DNA of 64,000 bases from Sphaerochaeta pleomorpha str. Grapes (GTDB lineage Bacteria > Spirochaetota > Spirochaetia > Sphaerochaetales > Sphaerochaetaceae): the NCBI RefSeq assembly GCF_000236685.1, contig NC_016633.1, positions 1,860,001 through 1,924,000 on the forward strand, given 5' to 3'. The notes beneath the pieces were generated by a model. The model had not been told where the DNA came from. It saw only the letters and a list, made by a program, of their open reading frames with translations, and ran no database searches. Position 1 is the stretch's first letter, and each line of letters starts with the position of its first letter. A program made the position numbers and the translations under genes. This document shows, piece by piece, positions 1 through 8,852 of the stretch.

Positions 1-850
1 GATGCCCGGAATACTCTTGGTACGGTTTACGCAAATGACCACCTGGCAAACCAAGTATTTCCAAAGCAGACTTGATAACGATTGGGTTGGAGAAAGTATA
101 GAGTTGCTGGAGAAGGGGGAACCATTTGAAGTATTCCTTGCGGGATGACTCTATAATTTCCATATCAGTCCAAGGCCTTGAATAAAATGCAACTTCCTCA
201 GGAATAATATTCCCTCCGATATTTGCTGTGCCGGTTCCCCCTACGGCCAAAGTCGGCAGTACAATCGAATATTTGGGATAGTCGCAACACATAATCTTTA
301 TTTTACCCGCACACAACCTCTGGACCTGTACCAGCTGTTCAACAGAAGGCATTGCTTCCTTGTCCACCACAAAATGGGGATGTCGATCAGACAATTTCTT
401 AATGGTCTCAGGGGTAACCAAGACACCCAGACGGGAGGGGTTATTATAAATCCCGCAAGGAATGCCAATCGACCCCATGCAGGCATCGAAATGGGCAAAC
501 ACCGCAGTCTGAGGGATCAACACATACGGAGGAACAGTGAAAACGACTCCATCGGCACCTTCCTTTTCACAATACTGTGCAAATTCAATGCTTTGCTCAG
601 TAGTGAAAGAAGCGGCACTAAAGAATACGGGAATCCTTCCCTGGGTCATCTGTATCACTTCATGAACAATTTTCTTCTTTTCCTCAAGACTCAGAAGCGT
701 GACTTCCCCTGCAGATCCCAATACAAACAACTGGGAAGTCCCATATTTAATCTGTCGATCGATCAATGTAGAAAAACCATCATAATCAATGGCATTGTCT
801 GCCGTAAAGGGGGTTGGCATTGCAACAAATGAACCTGATAAACATATCAT
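1..850 (-). CDS. DapA-family aldolase/lyase (C-terminus cut by window edge)
   Basis: Class I aldolase of the dihydrodipicolinate synthase / N-acetylneuraminate lyase superfamily. These TIM-barrel enzymes form a Schiff base between a lysine and a 2-keto acid such as pyruvate. Reading from ATG at 850, the open frame continues to the window edge (about 283 residues; the family has about 290-300, so nearly complete). Seen: GSAGE at residues 45-49 in place of the usual GTTGE, the Tyr of YNNPS at 135 and the Schiff-base Lys at 164 (VDKEA). A GAGGAG ribosome site lies about 10 bases before the ATG. The altered phosphate/carboxylate loop and the absence of lysine-synthesis neighbours suggest a catabolic lyase rather than true DapA. 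It follows the cyuA-like gene but is separated from it by a terminator and has its own Crp-type operator. Confidence 0.85.
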   Translation of the reverse strand, partial: MICLSGSFVAMPTPFTADNAIDYDGFSTLIDRQIKYGTSQLFVLGSAGEVTLLSLEEKKKIVHEVIQMTQGRIPVFFSAASFTTEQSIEFAQYCEKEGADGVVFTVPPYVLIPQTAVFAHFDACMGSIGIPCGIYNNPSRLGVLVTPETIKKLSDRHPHFVVDKEAMPSVEQLVQVQRLCAGKIKIMCCDYPKYSIVLPTLAVGGTGTANIGGNIIPEEVAFYSRPWTDMEIIESSRKEYFKWFPLLQQLYTFSNPIVIKSALEILGLPGGHLRKPYQEYSGH

Positions 851-949
851 ACTATTTTCGCTCCTCTCATCTCTAGAATGAATCTATTACCTACTTGTGC
901 TTAGTACTGTATCGATGATTTTGATTGCCTGCGACATACTTCGATACTG

Positions 950-965
950 TGTAACGTATGTTACA
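950..965. promoter_or_regulatory. Crp/Fnr-type operator, TGTAAC-N4-GTTACA
   Basis: Perfect inverted repeat with 6-base arms and a 4-base spacer (GTAT), about 100 bases upstream of the DapA-family start. A near-identical site (one base different) lies upstream of the YfcC gene. The Crp/Fnr-family gene at 2474-3163 sits between the two sites and is the obvious candidate to bind them. Binding is inferred. Confidence 0.6.
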
Positions 966-974
966 AAAAAAGAA

Positions 975-999
975 TTCCCCCAAGGGTGCCTTGGGGGAA
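975..999 (-). terminator. Rho-independent terminator after the cyuA-like gene
   Basis: Perfect 11-base stem TTCCCCCAAGG/CCTTGGGGGAA with a 3-base loop. On the minus strand it is followed by a run of seven T. It ends the transcript of the desulfidase gene at 1103-2371 and isolates the DapA-family gene. Confidence 0.85.
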
Positions 1000-1102
1000 A
1001 ATAAAATATAAAATCATTGTCTATCTTCTTACATAAACACATAATAGCTATGCATATACAGAATTTTCCACCCAAAAACCGTACGATGAAAAGGTCTCCG
1101 GT

Positions 1103-2371
1103 TTATCGTTCCAACATAATACGGAAAATCTCAAGATCGGTTTCCCGCATGCCGTCTCGGCCCAACCTTCCGATGCTTTGTATCGTTCGTTCGGTAGTAT
1201 CCTTCACCAAGCCATCCCCAGAAAGAAAGACATGCCCATCGGCAACCATAAAATATGCCATCTGGGCTGCCTCAACCGATGAAGCAATCTTTGCAGCACA
1301 GGAGGCCTTTGCCCCATCACAGACAATACCTGAGACATTTGCAAGGGTATTGGTAATTGTTGCTTCAATAACCTTGCGGGAAGCCTTATGAAGATAGGCA
1401 ATGCCTGCCCCTGATCCTGCCGAAGCAGAGACAGCCCCACAATAGGCACTCAGTTTTCCTAGATTTGTTTTTTGATAGATTGCAATCAGGTTGCTCAATA
1501 CCAGTGCACGATATTTGCACTCATCTGAGACCTTCAGGGAGGAAGCATATACCTCTATAGGCAGGCTCACAGTCATACCCTGGTTGCCGCTGCCACTATT
1601 GATAACTACTGGCATGCTGCATCCATTCATCCGTGCGTCGCTTCCCGCTGCAGGAAGGGCCCTGGCAAGGATGGAAACATCGTTGCCATAGTGTTTCAGC
1701 AACGAGGCCCCCACCATAGCACCGTAAGAGTTTTTCAACCCTTCTTTGGCGATTGCAAAATTATAGGTAACTTGTCGGTCTAGGATGGCTTTTACATCCT
1801 CTATTCGAACAGCTCCTACAAAATTAAATATGGTATCGAGATTCAGGATGCTATAGTCCAAAACAGTACCCTTATCTTTTGACAAGGCCTGAGATACGAG
1901 GACCTGCCCATTTTTTTCTATCCTACTGATAAAAGTATGGGAGTGAACAATCTCCACAAGAGAACTTGCATTGCCTGCATGCATTTCTACAATGATCTGT
2001 AGATTCTCGGCCTTTTCCAGTAGTTCAACCCTGCATATTTCTTTTTCCAAATACTTTTTGGCCCTGTAAATATCCCCATCGGTAACCGCAGAAAGGGTTT
2101 CGAGTTGCAATTCGGGGTTTCCCCCGACAGCGCCAAGCACGGCACTTGCCTCAACTCCCTTCATCCCACCAGAATTAGGAACGGTTACACCTTTGACATT
2201 TTTTATAATATTTCCGCTACAGCGAACAAAGATGGACTCAGGGAAAACCCCTAAGACCTGGCGGGCTTTGGCTGAAGCATAGGCGATGGCAATCGGTTCA
2301 GTACAGCCGAGGGCAGGAACCAGCTCCCCGGTAAGAATAGCAAGACATTGTGCATATACCCTTTGATCCAT
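1103..2371 (-). CDS. UPF0597/CyuA-type L-cysteine desulfidase-like protein (paralogue 1)
   Basis: UPF0597 family, related to L-serine dehydratase alpha chains. The characterised E. coli member CyuA (YhaM) is an iron-sulfur L-cysteine desulfidase giving pyruvate, ammonia and sulfide. 422 residues, full length. Conserved cysteines: C23 in GCTEP, C51 in CSGN, C251 in GCSMP, C311 in YCG, C351 and C358 in CDGAKASC; all six recur in the two other paralogues here. ATG at 2371 was chosen because GGAGGT lies 6 bases upstream and similarity to the paralogues begins there; a longer open frame extends upstream without support. It lies behind a Crp-type regulator and near a carrier and amidohydrolase. Actual substrate (cysteine, serine or other) is not proven. 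Confidence 0.85.
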   Translation of the reverse strand: MDQRVYAQCLAILTGELVPALGCTEPIAIAYASAKARQVLGVFPESIFVRCSGNIIKNVKGVTVPNSGGMKGVEASAVLGAVGGNPELQLETLSAVTDGDIYRAKKYLEKEICRVELLEKAENLQIIVEMHAGNASSLVEIVHSHTFISRIEKNGQVLVSQALSKDKGTVLDYSILNLDTIFNFVGAVRIEDVKAILDRQVTYNFAIAKEGLKNSYGAMVGASLLKHYGNDVSILARALPAAGSDARMNGCSMPVVINSGSGNQGMTVSLPIEVYASSLKVSDECKYRALVLSNLIAIYQKTNLGKLSAYCGAVSASAGSGAGIAYLHKASRKVIEATITNTLANVSGIVCDGAKASCAAKIASSVEAAQMAYFMVADGHVFLSGDGLVKDTTERTIQSIGRLGRDGMRETDLEIFRIMLER

Positions 2372-2444
2372 GACATACCTCCGTTGGCATTTGTCAGGAT
2401 AGTAATGCATGTTCCCAAACCGAATTACTATGCATGAATTCACA

Positions 2445-2479
2445 TTGTAAGAAACTACCAATATGATAGTTTCTTACAA
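2445..2479. promoter_or_regulatory. Perfect 13-base inverted repeat between crp-like and cyuA-like genes
   Basis: TTGTAAGAAACTA and its exact reverse complement are separated by 9 bases. The right arm covers the stop codon of the Crp-like gene and the left arm lies in the leader of the desulfidase gene. No T-run follows on the minus strand, so this is not a typical terminator. Outer TGTAA/TTACA halves recall the two Crp-type sites in this locus, so it may be an operator or an mRNA hairpin. Confidence 0.5.
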
Positions 2480-3163
2480 AAGATCCATTTGATCGGTAAT
2501 TTCCTCATAGATTATCTTGGATACCTGCAATTTGCGGTTCAATATACGGATGAACCCTTCATTGCATAGTTCATTGATGAGTTTACTGGTAGTGACCCGT
2601 GCACTCCCAATGATGGTACTGATTTCATATTGCGTATAATGAGAAGAAAGATTGTACCATTTCCCCTCTACGAGGGAAGCATTGTCAACAGTGGAACAAA
2701 GCAACTGAAGAATCCTTTGCTTACAGGGATTGAAAACCTGGTTTTCAATTTCATGACGCATTATAAGCATTTTCCTAGACATACAATTCATAATCGCTGT
2801 CCGAAAAAGTTTATTCACATCCAAAAGCTTGTCATATACTGAATAGGGTATTTTCCAAAGTATTGAAGGCTCCATTGTTTCAGAAATCAAGCCCGTCGGT
2901 TCATGCAGGGTGAGCGGGGTTTCTCCAAAAAACCATCCGGAACTTAGGCAATAAAGAATTTTCTCTGCTCCATCTTCAGCCAGGATGTAATGTTTGGTCC
3001 TCCCCTGGAAGACATAATACACTCCATCCATAGCATCTCCATATTCAAGAAATTTCGTCTTTGCAGGATATGGGAACACATGGCAGTGGATCTTGAGCAA
3101 TGATTCCAATTGCTCATTCCTTTCGGCTGGAATGGTGAAGCTTGAATTCAAGAAATGTTGCAT
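2474..3163 (-). CDS. Crp/Fnr-family transcriptional regulator
   Basis: 229 residues. The N-terminal cyclic-nucleotide-binding-like beta-barrel (about residues 25-120) is followed by a long dimer helix and a C-terminal winged helix-turn-helix (about residues 165-215, with YTQYEIS and SARVTTSKLINEL). No cysteine cluster typical of Fnr is evident at the N-terminus. It is transcribed toward the desulfidase gene 103 bases downstream. Two TGTARC-N4-GTTACA palindromes flank it, one before the DapA-family gene and one before the YfcC gene. I infer a local regulator of this catabolic block; the effector is unknown. Confidence 0.82.
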   Translation of the reverse strand: MQHFLNSSFTIPAERNEQLESLLKIHCHVFPYPAKTKFLEYGDAMDGVYYVFQGRTKHYILAEDGAEKILYCLSSGWFFGETPLTLHEPTGLISETMEPSILWKIPYSVYDKLLDVNKLFRTAIMNCMSRKMLIMRHEIENQVFNPCKQRILQLLCSTVDNASLVEGKWYNLSSHYTQYEISTIIGSARVTTSKLINELCNEGFIRILNRKLQVSKIIYEEITDQMDLL

Positions 3164-3219
3164 ATACTTGCCCTACTTACACGTACAGTATCCTAAAGAC
3201 TTAAATTATGCAATAAAAA

Positions 3220-3252
3220 GCATCTGTTCCCAGATGTTGGGGGAACAGATGC
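3220..3252 (-). terminator. Rho-independent terminator after yfcC-M20 operon
   Basis: Perfect 12-base stem GCATCTGTTCCC/GGGAACAGATGC with a 9-base loop, followed on the minus strand by TTTTT. It separates the upstream carrier-amidohydrolase operon from the Crp-like gene. Confidence 0.85.
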
Positions 3253-3381
3253 ATGATATTCTCCTCACAAGGTAAAACCAGAAAACAAGCAACAGAACCG
3301 AATCAGAAGGGCAAAAAAATACGTTAGGTCCCCCTTCCACTGTTTCCGTACCATTGGCCAACAGGAACCACCCACCAGCAA

Positions 3382-4572
3382 TTACTCAGCTCCAAGAAAA
3401 TCCAAGGCAAGGCTACTGGCCATTGTCAGAGCTGTAGGAATAGCACGGTCATCGCAATAGAAACCAGAGGAGTGAATGGATCCGTAGGGGCCTCCAGGTG
3501 TTCTGGCACCCAGGCGAATAAAAACCCCTCCGACCTTTTCGATGATAAAAGCAAAATCTTCACCACCCATGGAAGGAGCCTCCAAGTGAACAACCTGATC
3601 CTTTCCCAATACCTTCTCCCCGACACGGAAAACACGGTCAACCCAATCAGAGGAATTTACCATCGGGGGAACTCCCCGGACATAGTTGACGGTCGCCCTT
3701 GCCTTATACGCTTCGGCCATAGCATGGACTATCCGTTTAACCGAGGCCTCCACAGCATCCCTGCTAGCCGGGTTGATAGTCCTTACTGTTCCTTTCAGTA
3801 CAACCTCAGAAGGAACAATGTTGAAAGCATTACCCCCATGGATGGAACAAAGGGAGACTACAACGCTGTCAGAGGGGTCGGTTTCCCTCGATACTATCGT
3901 TTGCAGGTTCTGTACAATTGCACTCGCTACAACAATCGGGTCGACAACAGTATTGGGATGAGCACCATGGCCACCTTTCCCGGTCACAACAATTTCCAAG
4001 GTATCACTGGAGGCAAGGATTCCCCCTTGCTTCGTCCCAATTTTCCCAGCCTCGAATTCTGGCGAACAGTGAAGGGCGAAAGCCCCATCGACTTTGGAGA
4101 AATCAATTTCGGGATCATCGAGAAAAAGTTTTGCACCCGCTAGGATTTCCTCCGCAGGTTGTACGAATACATACACACTACCTGCGAACGTATCACGTAA
4201 ATCACTAAGGATCCTAGCTGTTCCAACAATACAACTACCATGGACGTCATGCCCACAGGCATGCATGACTCCTTGGTTTTTCGAACAATAGGGGGCATTT
4301 GCATCCTCGGTGATGGGAAGCGCATCAATATCCCCCCGTATAATAAGTGTCTTGCCTTTCCCTGGTTTCGTCCCTTTGATCTCAATGAAAAGACCGGTTT
4401 TCCCTACTCGATGCATCCTTTCATAGACGACATAGTCTTTTACATAGGTCTCAAGGAGCTTGCAGGTTTCGTATTCCTGCAAGCCCAGCTCAGGATGTTC
4501 ATGGATAGTCCGCTTTAATGCAAGTATACCAGGGACAATGGCCTCTACCCGCGATTGAAGCTGATGACTCAT
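3382..4572 (-). CDS. M20-family amidohydrolase (N-acyl amino acid hydrolase-like)
   Basis: Zinc-dependent amidohydrolase of the M20D (AbgB, hippurate/IAA-amino-acid hydrolase) type, which removes acyl groups from amino acids. 396 residues. Visible metal-site motifs: RGDIDALP, ACGHDVHGS, QPAEE, ALHCSPE and IHSSGFYCDD. ATG at 4572 overlaps the stop of the upstream yfcC-like gene by 4 bases (ATGA), so translation is probably coupled; a longer frame runs into the carrier gene and is not credible. Pairing with a YfcC carrier suggests that the carrier imports the acylated substrate. A desulfidase gene follows downstream behind a terminator and a regulator, so an S-containing acyl amino acid is one possibility. 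Confidence 0.87.
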   Translation of the reverse strand: MSHQLQSRVEAIVPGILALKRTIHEHPELGLQEYETCKLLETYVKDYVVYERMHRVGKTGLFIEIKGTKPGKGKTLIIRGDIDALPITEDANAPYCSKNQGVMHACGHDVHGSCIVGTARILSDLRDTFAGSVYVFVQPAEEILAGAKLFLDDPEIDFSKVDGAFALHCSPEFEAGKIGTKQGGILASSDTLEIVVTGKGGHGAHPNTVVDPIVVASAIVQNLQTIVSRETDPSDSVVVSLCSIHGGNAFNIVPSEVVLKGTVRTINPASRDAVEASVKRIVHAMAEAYKARATVNYVRGVPPMVNSSDWVDRVFRVGEKVLGKDQVVHLEAPSMGGEDFAFIIEKVGGVFIRLGARTPGGPYGSIHSSGFYCDDRAIPTALTMASSLALDFLGAE

Positions 4573-5990
4573 AGGGCTACCCCGGTCCAACCCACACTCT
4601 GCAAAATAGTGATTGCAACCAACGACAGTAAAATCTGGATGAGAATCAAAGGCCATACCCACTTGAGGTATTTACCGTACTCAAGTTTTGCAAAACCTAA
4701 GCCCCCCATCAAAGATCCAACGGTAGGCAAAATACAATTGGTAAAACCATCACCAAATTGAAAAGCTTGGACAGCAACCTGACGAGTAATGCCTGTCAAA
4801 TCCGCAATGGGGACCATTATCGGCATGACTGCTGTAGCCTGTCCCGAACCTGAAGATATGAAAAAGTTAATGAATACATTAGCCAAGACCATAAAATTTG
4901 CCCCGAGGACCGGTCCGAACAGGTTAATAGGGATAGAAAGATAATATACTATGGTATCAAGGATTTGGCCATTTTTCATCAAAAGGGAAATTGCATTTGC
5001 AAAGCCTATAATAAACGCAGCAGGGATAACAGATTGACATCCCTTGAGAAACATTGAGACGATGTCATTGAGAGAGGCCTTGAATAAAAGACCAATAACC
5101 AAAATGACTATGAGGAAGGTTGCAGAAATCTGATCAGCTTTCCAAGAGAATTTCAGGGCACCTACGACAACGCAAAGTATACCAAATGCCGAAACCAACA
5201 GCGCGAAAGTCTGTGGCTTGGACAGTTTGGCACCTTCAATGTTGGCATTACCATTCCCATTTCCCATATACTCGGAAAGTTCCATCCCTTCACGGTAGTT
5301 CAGGCTATTCTTTGGATCCTTTCTGATTTTCTTGAAATAGGCCCAGACAAAAAAGTAGCTGAGCAAAAAATTGCATACATTCAGCAGTAAACGGACTCCA
5401 ATACCAGAGAACAAGGGAATCTCAGCAACTGTCTGGGCAATACCTATTGTTGCAAAATTTGCCCATCCTACATTGAAACCGGAGAAAGAACCAAAGAAAA
5501 TCATTGCAAAGCCCAAGGTTGGATCGAATCCCATAGCTGCAGACAAGGCCACTCCGATAGGGATCAGGACGAGTGTTACATTTCCAAATACTCCGGTTGC
5601 CCCGCCAATCGACATTACCAGCATAATAAAGAAAATTGCAATTTCTTCATGGCCTTTTACAGAATTTGCCAATTGCCTGAAAGCCGCATCAAGCGCTTTT
5701 GTTTCCTGAAGATAGTATACTGCAGCTCCAACAAACAGAACCATAATAATGAGACTTGCCTGTGCTTTGAATCCGGCTACGATTGCCATAAAAATGGCCC
5801 AGAACCCTTGTTGATGTTGTTCAATAAAATGGAAAGACCCAGGGACAACACTACTGACTCCATTCTTTACGACACGATCGAAAGCTCCTGCAGGGATGAT
5901 CCATGTTAGCAATGCAGCAAAAACACAAATCACGAAGAGAATTACATACACATTGGGAAATTCACGTTTCGTTTTGTTACCGATAGCCAT
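4569..5990 (-). CDS. YfcC-family membrane carrier
   Basis: 473-residue inner-membrane carrier of the DcuC/YfcC superfamily (PF03606 type), with about 12 hydrophobic segments. Signatures include SSGSGQATAVMP and FQFGDGFTN near the C-terminal third, typical of YfcC proteins, whose substrates are poorly defined (amino acids, peptides or dicarboxylates have been proposed). GGAGG lies about 6 bases before the ATG. It is first in a two-gene operon with the M20 hydrolase. A Crp-type operator lies about 100 bases upstream. Confidence 0.87.
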   Translation of the reverse strand: MAIGNKTKREFPNVYVILFVICVFAALLTWIIPAGAFDRVVKNGVSSVVPGSFHFIEQHQQGFWAIFMAIVAGFKAQASLIIMVLFVGAAVYYLQETKALDAAFRQLANSVKGHEEIAIFFIMLVMSIGGATGVFGNVTLVLIPIGVALSAAMGFDPTLGFAMIFFGSFSGFNVGWANFATIGIAQTVAEIPLFSGIGVRLLLNVCNFLLSYFFVWAYFKKIRKDPKNSLNYREGMELSEYMGNGNGNANIEGAKLSKPQTFALLVSAFGILCVVVGALKFSWKADQISATFLIVILVIGLLFKASLNDIVSMFLKGCQSVIPAAFIIGFANAISLLMKNGQILDTIVYYLSIPINLFGPVLGANFMVLANVFINFFISSGSGQATAVMPIMVPIADLTGITRQVAVQAFQFGDGFTNCILPTVGSLMGGLGFAKLEYGKYLKWVWPLILIQILLSLVAITILQSVGWTGVAL

Positions 5991-6342
5991 TTGATACCTC
6001 CGAATTCATTGTTTACAGCTTGTTCCTTTTTATAGAAGCCAAATATATTTAGGAATAGTTTTTTAAAAAGATATATAGCGAACGCAACAGTGTAGCCAAT
6101 GTTACATAGAGATCTGACGCCAAGACCCCATTGTCAATGGCAAAGAACAGAGGGGTTGTCCAAGTACACCAAAAAATGTGAAATTTTTACCGGCAAAGAA
6201 GAATGCGATGCGAAGGTCTAGCTTTAGCATCTATGTCTTCATGCATGGAGAAAACCGCATAAAAAGGTATGCAGGGAATATAAACTGACCGAAGATACCC
6301 CGACCAACAATTCTTTGTGATACAAAAGACGAGATGAGATAC
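5991..6342. other. Intergenic region between yfcC-like and TPP-enzyme genes
   Basis: No coding sequence is credible here. The part next to the carrier gene is AT-rich and should hold its promoter and the Crp-type operator at 6091-6106. I see no clear terminator for the TPP enzyme gene that ends at 6343. Confidence 0.5.
6091..6106. promoter_or_regulatory. Crp/Fnr-type operator, TGTAGC-N4-GTTACA
   Basis: Inverted repeat differing by one base from the perfect site at 950-965, located about 100 bases before the YfcC start. Together they suggest one regulon served by the Crp-like regulator between them. Confidence 0.55.
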
Positions 6343-8016
6343 TCAACATCCCTCCAGCTCTTTGACATGGTAGGTTGCATAGACATCCTTCAGATGAGCT
6401 GTAAGTTTGAGATTCTCATCATAATCCACCAGGCAATCGATCAGACAAGGAACCTCCTGCTTGAAAGCATCCTGCAATATAGGGACCAGTTCCTCAGCCT
6501 TTGTCACCCGGTAGCCCTTGGCATGGAAACTTTCTGCAAGCAAGACGAAATCAGGGTTTTCGAAATCGACATAACAGCTACGCCCGAAGTGAGCCATCTG
6601 TTTCCATTTGATCAAGCCATAGCTGGAATCGTGGAAGATGAGTACGACAATGGGAGTATGAATGCGGACTGCAGTCTCCAGCTCCTGAATATTCATCAAA
6701 AGTCCACCATCGCCGGTAACTGCAAGCACTTTCCGCTTGGGATAGACCAGTTTAGCAGCAATGGCCCCAGGCAGGGCAAACCCCATTGAAGCAAACCCAT
6801 TGGAAATAAGGCAGGTATTCGGGCGGAAACAGGGATATTCCCGGGCAACCCACATCTTATGGGCCCCTACGTCAGAGATAAGGATATCCTCCTCGCCCAT
6901 AACCTTGCGGACATCCATAAGTATTTTCTGCGGTTTCATCGGAAACGAGGTGTCTTCCATAAAACTTGCTTCATCCTCGGTTGCGGCATCCTTGATTTTC
7001 AATGCCCATGCGCTATCTTTCAGGTCTCCCCTGCCGAGCAGATAGGTAAGCTCATCGAGTGACTCTGGAATATATCCGACAACCTGGGTTGCCGTCTGGT
7101 AATATTTATTGATATCTGCAGGCATCGAGGCTATATGGACAATCGTCGTATTGCGTCTGGCATTCCAGTTTCGGGGATCATATTCCACGATATCATAGCC
7201 AACGGCAATGACCGTATCGGCCTGTTCAAGGATAATATTCCCATAGTCTTTGAGCGGGATCCCCACGGTACAACAATAATAGGGATTATCACAGGAAAGA
7301 ATACCTTTTGCCATCATCGTATTGATGACAGGGATATGGACCGTCTGCACAAACCGGGTCAACGCCGCTGCGGCAGAAGCCCTGACAGCCCCATTCCCTA
7401 CAAGCAAGATTGGCCGTTTGGATTTCTTTATAAGATCGAAGGCTTCCAAGATAGTAGTTCTATCGGCACTCTCCCTCAAAGAAATAGGAACACGGCTAAG
7501 GGGAACGTCTTCCTCGCTTACTTCTTTTTTTGCAATATCGACTGGAATAGTGATATGGGTTGCCCCAGGCATCTCATTCTCTGCATATTTAAAAGCCAAA
7601 CGAACGATTTCCTCTTCGGTCTCCGGATTCAGGACCTCCTTGGTCCTTTTTGTAATCGGGGCGAACATACGATTAAGATCGAGATATTGATGGGCGGTTA
7701 GGTGCAGTTTATCCGTCGAAACCTGTCCGGTAATGGCCACCAACGGGGCCCCATCACTATTTGCATCGGTAACCCCGGTGACCAGATTTGTAGCCCCAGG
7801 ACCCAAAGTCGAGAGACAAACCCCAGCCTGACCTGTCAGCCGGCCGTATACATCAGCCATAAAGGCAGCTCCCTGCTCATGACGAACAGTGATAAACCGA
7901 ATAGGCGATTCCTGCAAGGCATCCATGATATCGAGGACCTCTTCGCCAGGAATGCCAAAAATAAATTGTACGCCTTCCTTTTCCAAACATTTGACCAACA
8001 ATTGCGCTACATTCAT
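6343..8016 (-). CDS. Thiamine-diphosphate enzyme, catabolic acetolactate synthase-like
   Basis: 557 residues with the three-domain layout of the IlvB/AlsS family: N-terminal pyrimidine-binding domain (GIPGEEVLD; catalytic-type Glu in RHEQGA), central domain (about 190-330) and C-terminal pyrophosphate-binding domain with GDGGLLMN. The stretch HDSSYGLIKWKQ followed by CYVDFENPDF resembles catabolic AlsS more than biosynthetic IlvB, and no small IlvN subunit gene is adjacent. Known AlsS condenses two pyruvates to 2-acetolactate; other members decarboxylate or ligate 2-keto acids, so the exact reaction is uncertain. AAGGA lies 5 bases before the ATG. It appears monocistronic. Confidence 0.82.
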   Translation of the reverse strand: MNVAQLLVKCLEKEGVQFIFGIPGEEVLDIMDALQESPIRFITVRHEQGAAFMADVYGRLTGQAGVCLSTLGPGATNLVTGVTDANSDGAPLVAITGQVSTDKLHLTAHQYLDLNRMFAPITKRTKEVLNPETEEEIVRLAFKYAENEMPGATHITIPVDIAKKEVSEEDVPLSRVPISLRESADRTTILEAFDLIKKSKRPILLVGNGAVRASAAAALTRFVQTVHIPVINTMMAKGILSCDNPYYCCTVGIPLKDYGNIILEQADTVIAVGYDIVEYDPRNWNARRNTTIVHIASMPADINKYYQTATQVVGYIPESLDELTYLLGRGDLKDSAWALKIKDAATEDEASFMEDTSFPMKPQKILMDVRKVMGEEDILISDVGAHKMWVAREYPCFRPNTCLISNGFASMGFALPGAIAAKLVYPKRKVLAVTGDGGLLMNIQELETAVRIHTPIVVLIFHDSSYGLIKWKQMAHFGRSCYVDFENPDFVLLAESFHAKGYRVTKAEELVPILQDAFKQEVPCLIDCLVDYDENLKLTAHLKDVYATYHVKELEGC

Positions 8017-8340
8017 ATTGTCCTTCTTTACTATGGTGGACGATTTTACTACTTTGTTGTTTTCTGGTACATCAATATTAAAGAAAGACTGCCTTCATTG
8101 CCCTGTGTTTTTCCTTAAAAAGCCCGGCTATAGTCTCCCAGAACATATTGGTTATGGTTCGATTTTGCGCAATACCAGCCATTTTTGAGAAAGAGTCCCT
8201 TGCAGAAGCCTGTATTTCCCTCGACAGAGAAAAAATCTATAAGAATTTTGACCTTCGCCAGCAAAACACTATTTTCAGATTTATTTGCACGAAAACAGTA
8301 CAACCAAGAGGGTTTGTATCCATGGCCAAGGGAAACGACC
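8017..8340. other. Intergenic region, no gene seen
   Basis: Several short overlapping frames on both strands show no family resemblance or ribosome site. It should contain the promoter of the TPP enzyme. Part may be the unrecognisable 5' end of the decayed gene that follows. Confidence 0.4.
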
Positions 8341-8707
8341 GGAAAGAAGGGTGCCCTATTCCAGATTGCCAATACTACCAGCACAACCTTGGAGAATGTT
8401 GGCCTTTTCCCATTCGATGGGGTGCTCTTGACTGTGATCCGCGCGGTTGGGGGAGAAACGGGGCAACCGAAGGCACCTGTACCCTTACTGTCTGAAATCA
8501 GAATCCTGGGGAACTATAGTAGGTGATGCAGCTTCCTCCATTGCCAATGCAAGTTCCTTTGTGATCCAGAATTTCAATGGGGGCAAGGTGCACATAACCC
8601 TTGATAATATGAGTAGCTGGACCTTGACCGGGGATTCAACAATCTCTTCCTATCAAGGCGATATGACACGCATACAGAGAAATGGATATACACCGACTAT
8701 CATGTAG
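8341..8707 (+). pseudogene. Decayed beta-helix/carbohydrate-binding surface protein, C-terminal remnant
   Basis: Three short peptides in three different frames together resemble the C-terminal repeats of secreted right-handed beta-helix proteins: GALFQIANTTSTTLENVGL (from about 8350), then GWGRNGATEGTCTLTV ending in a stop near 8495, then KVHITLDNMSSWTLTGDS and IQRNGYT in a third frame up to 8707. At least two frameshifts and one stop separate them, and no start is seen. The identification rests on remembered repeat style (TLDxxSTWTLTGDS), so the family is tentative. Confidence 0.5.
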
Positions 8708-8852
8708 ATAAGACTGCAATGTGTTTTTACATAGCTGTTCAAAGATACAGGGAAAGACAAGACTTCTGTTTTTCTCTGTACTGAAAAAACCAAGTAAAAC
8801 CTAGTGTCCAACCCTTAAGGAAGGTGTATCTTTAGGCAATACGAGGTAGAAC

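Noticed and set aside
3472-4143. Long open frames opposite real genes (for example 3472-4143, 7135-7701, 50814-51923)
   Set aside because: They lie antisense to well-supported genes, lack family resemblance and ribosome sites.
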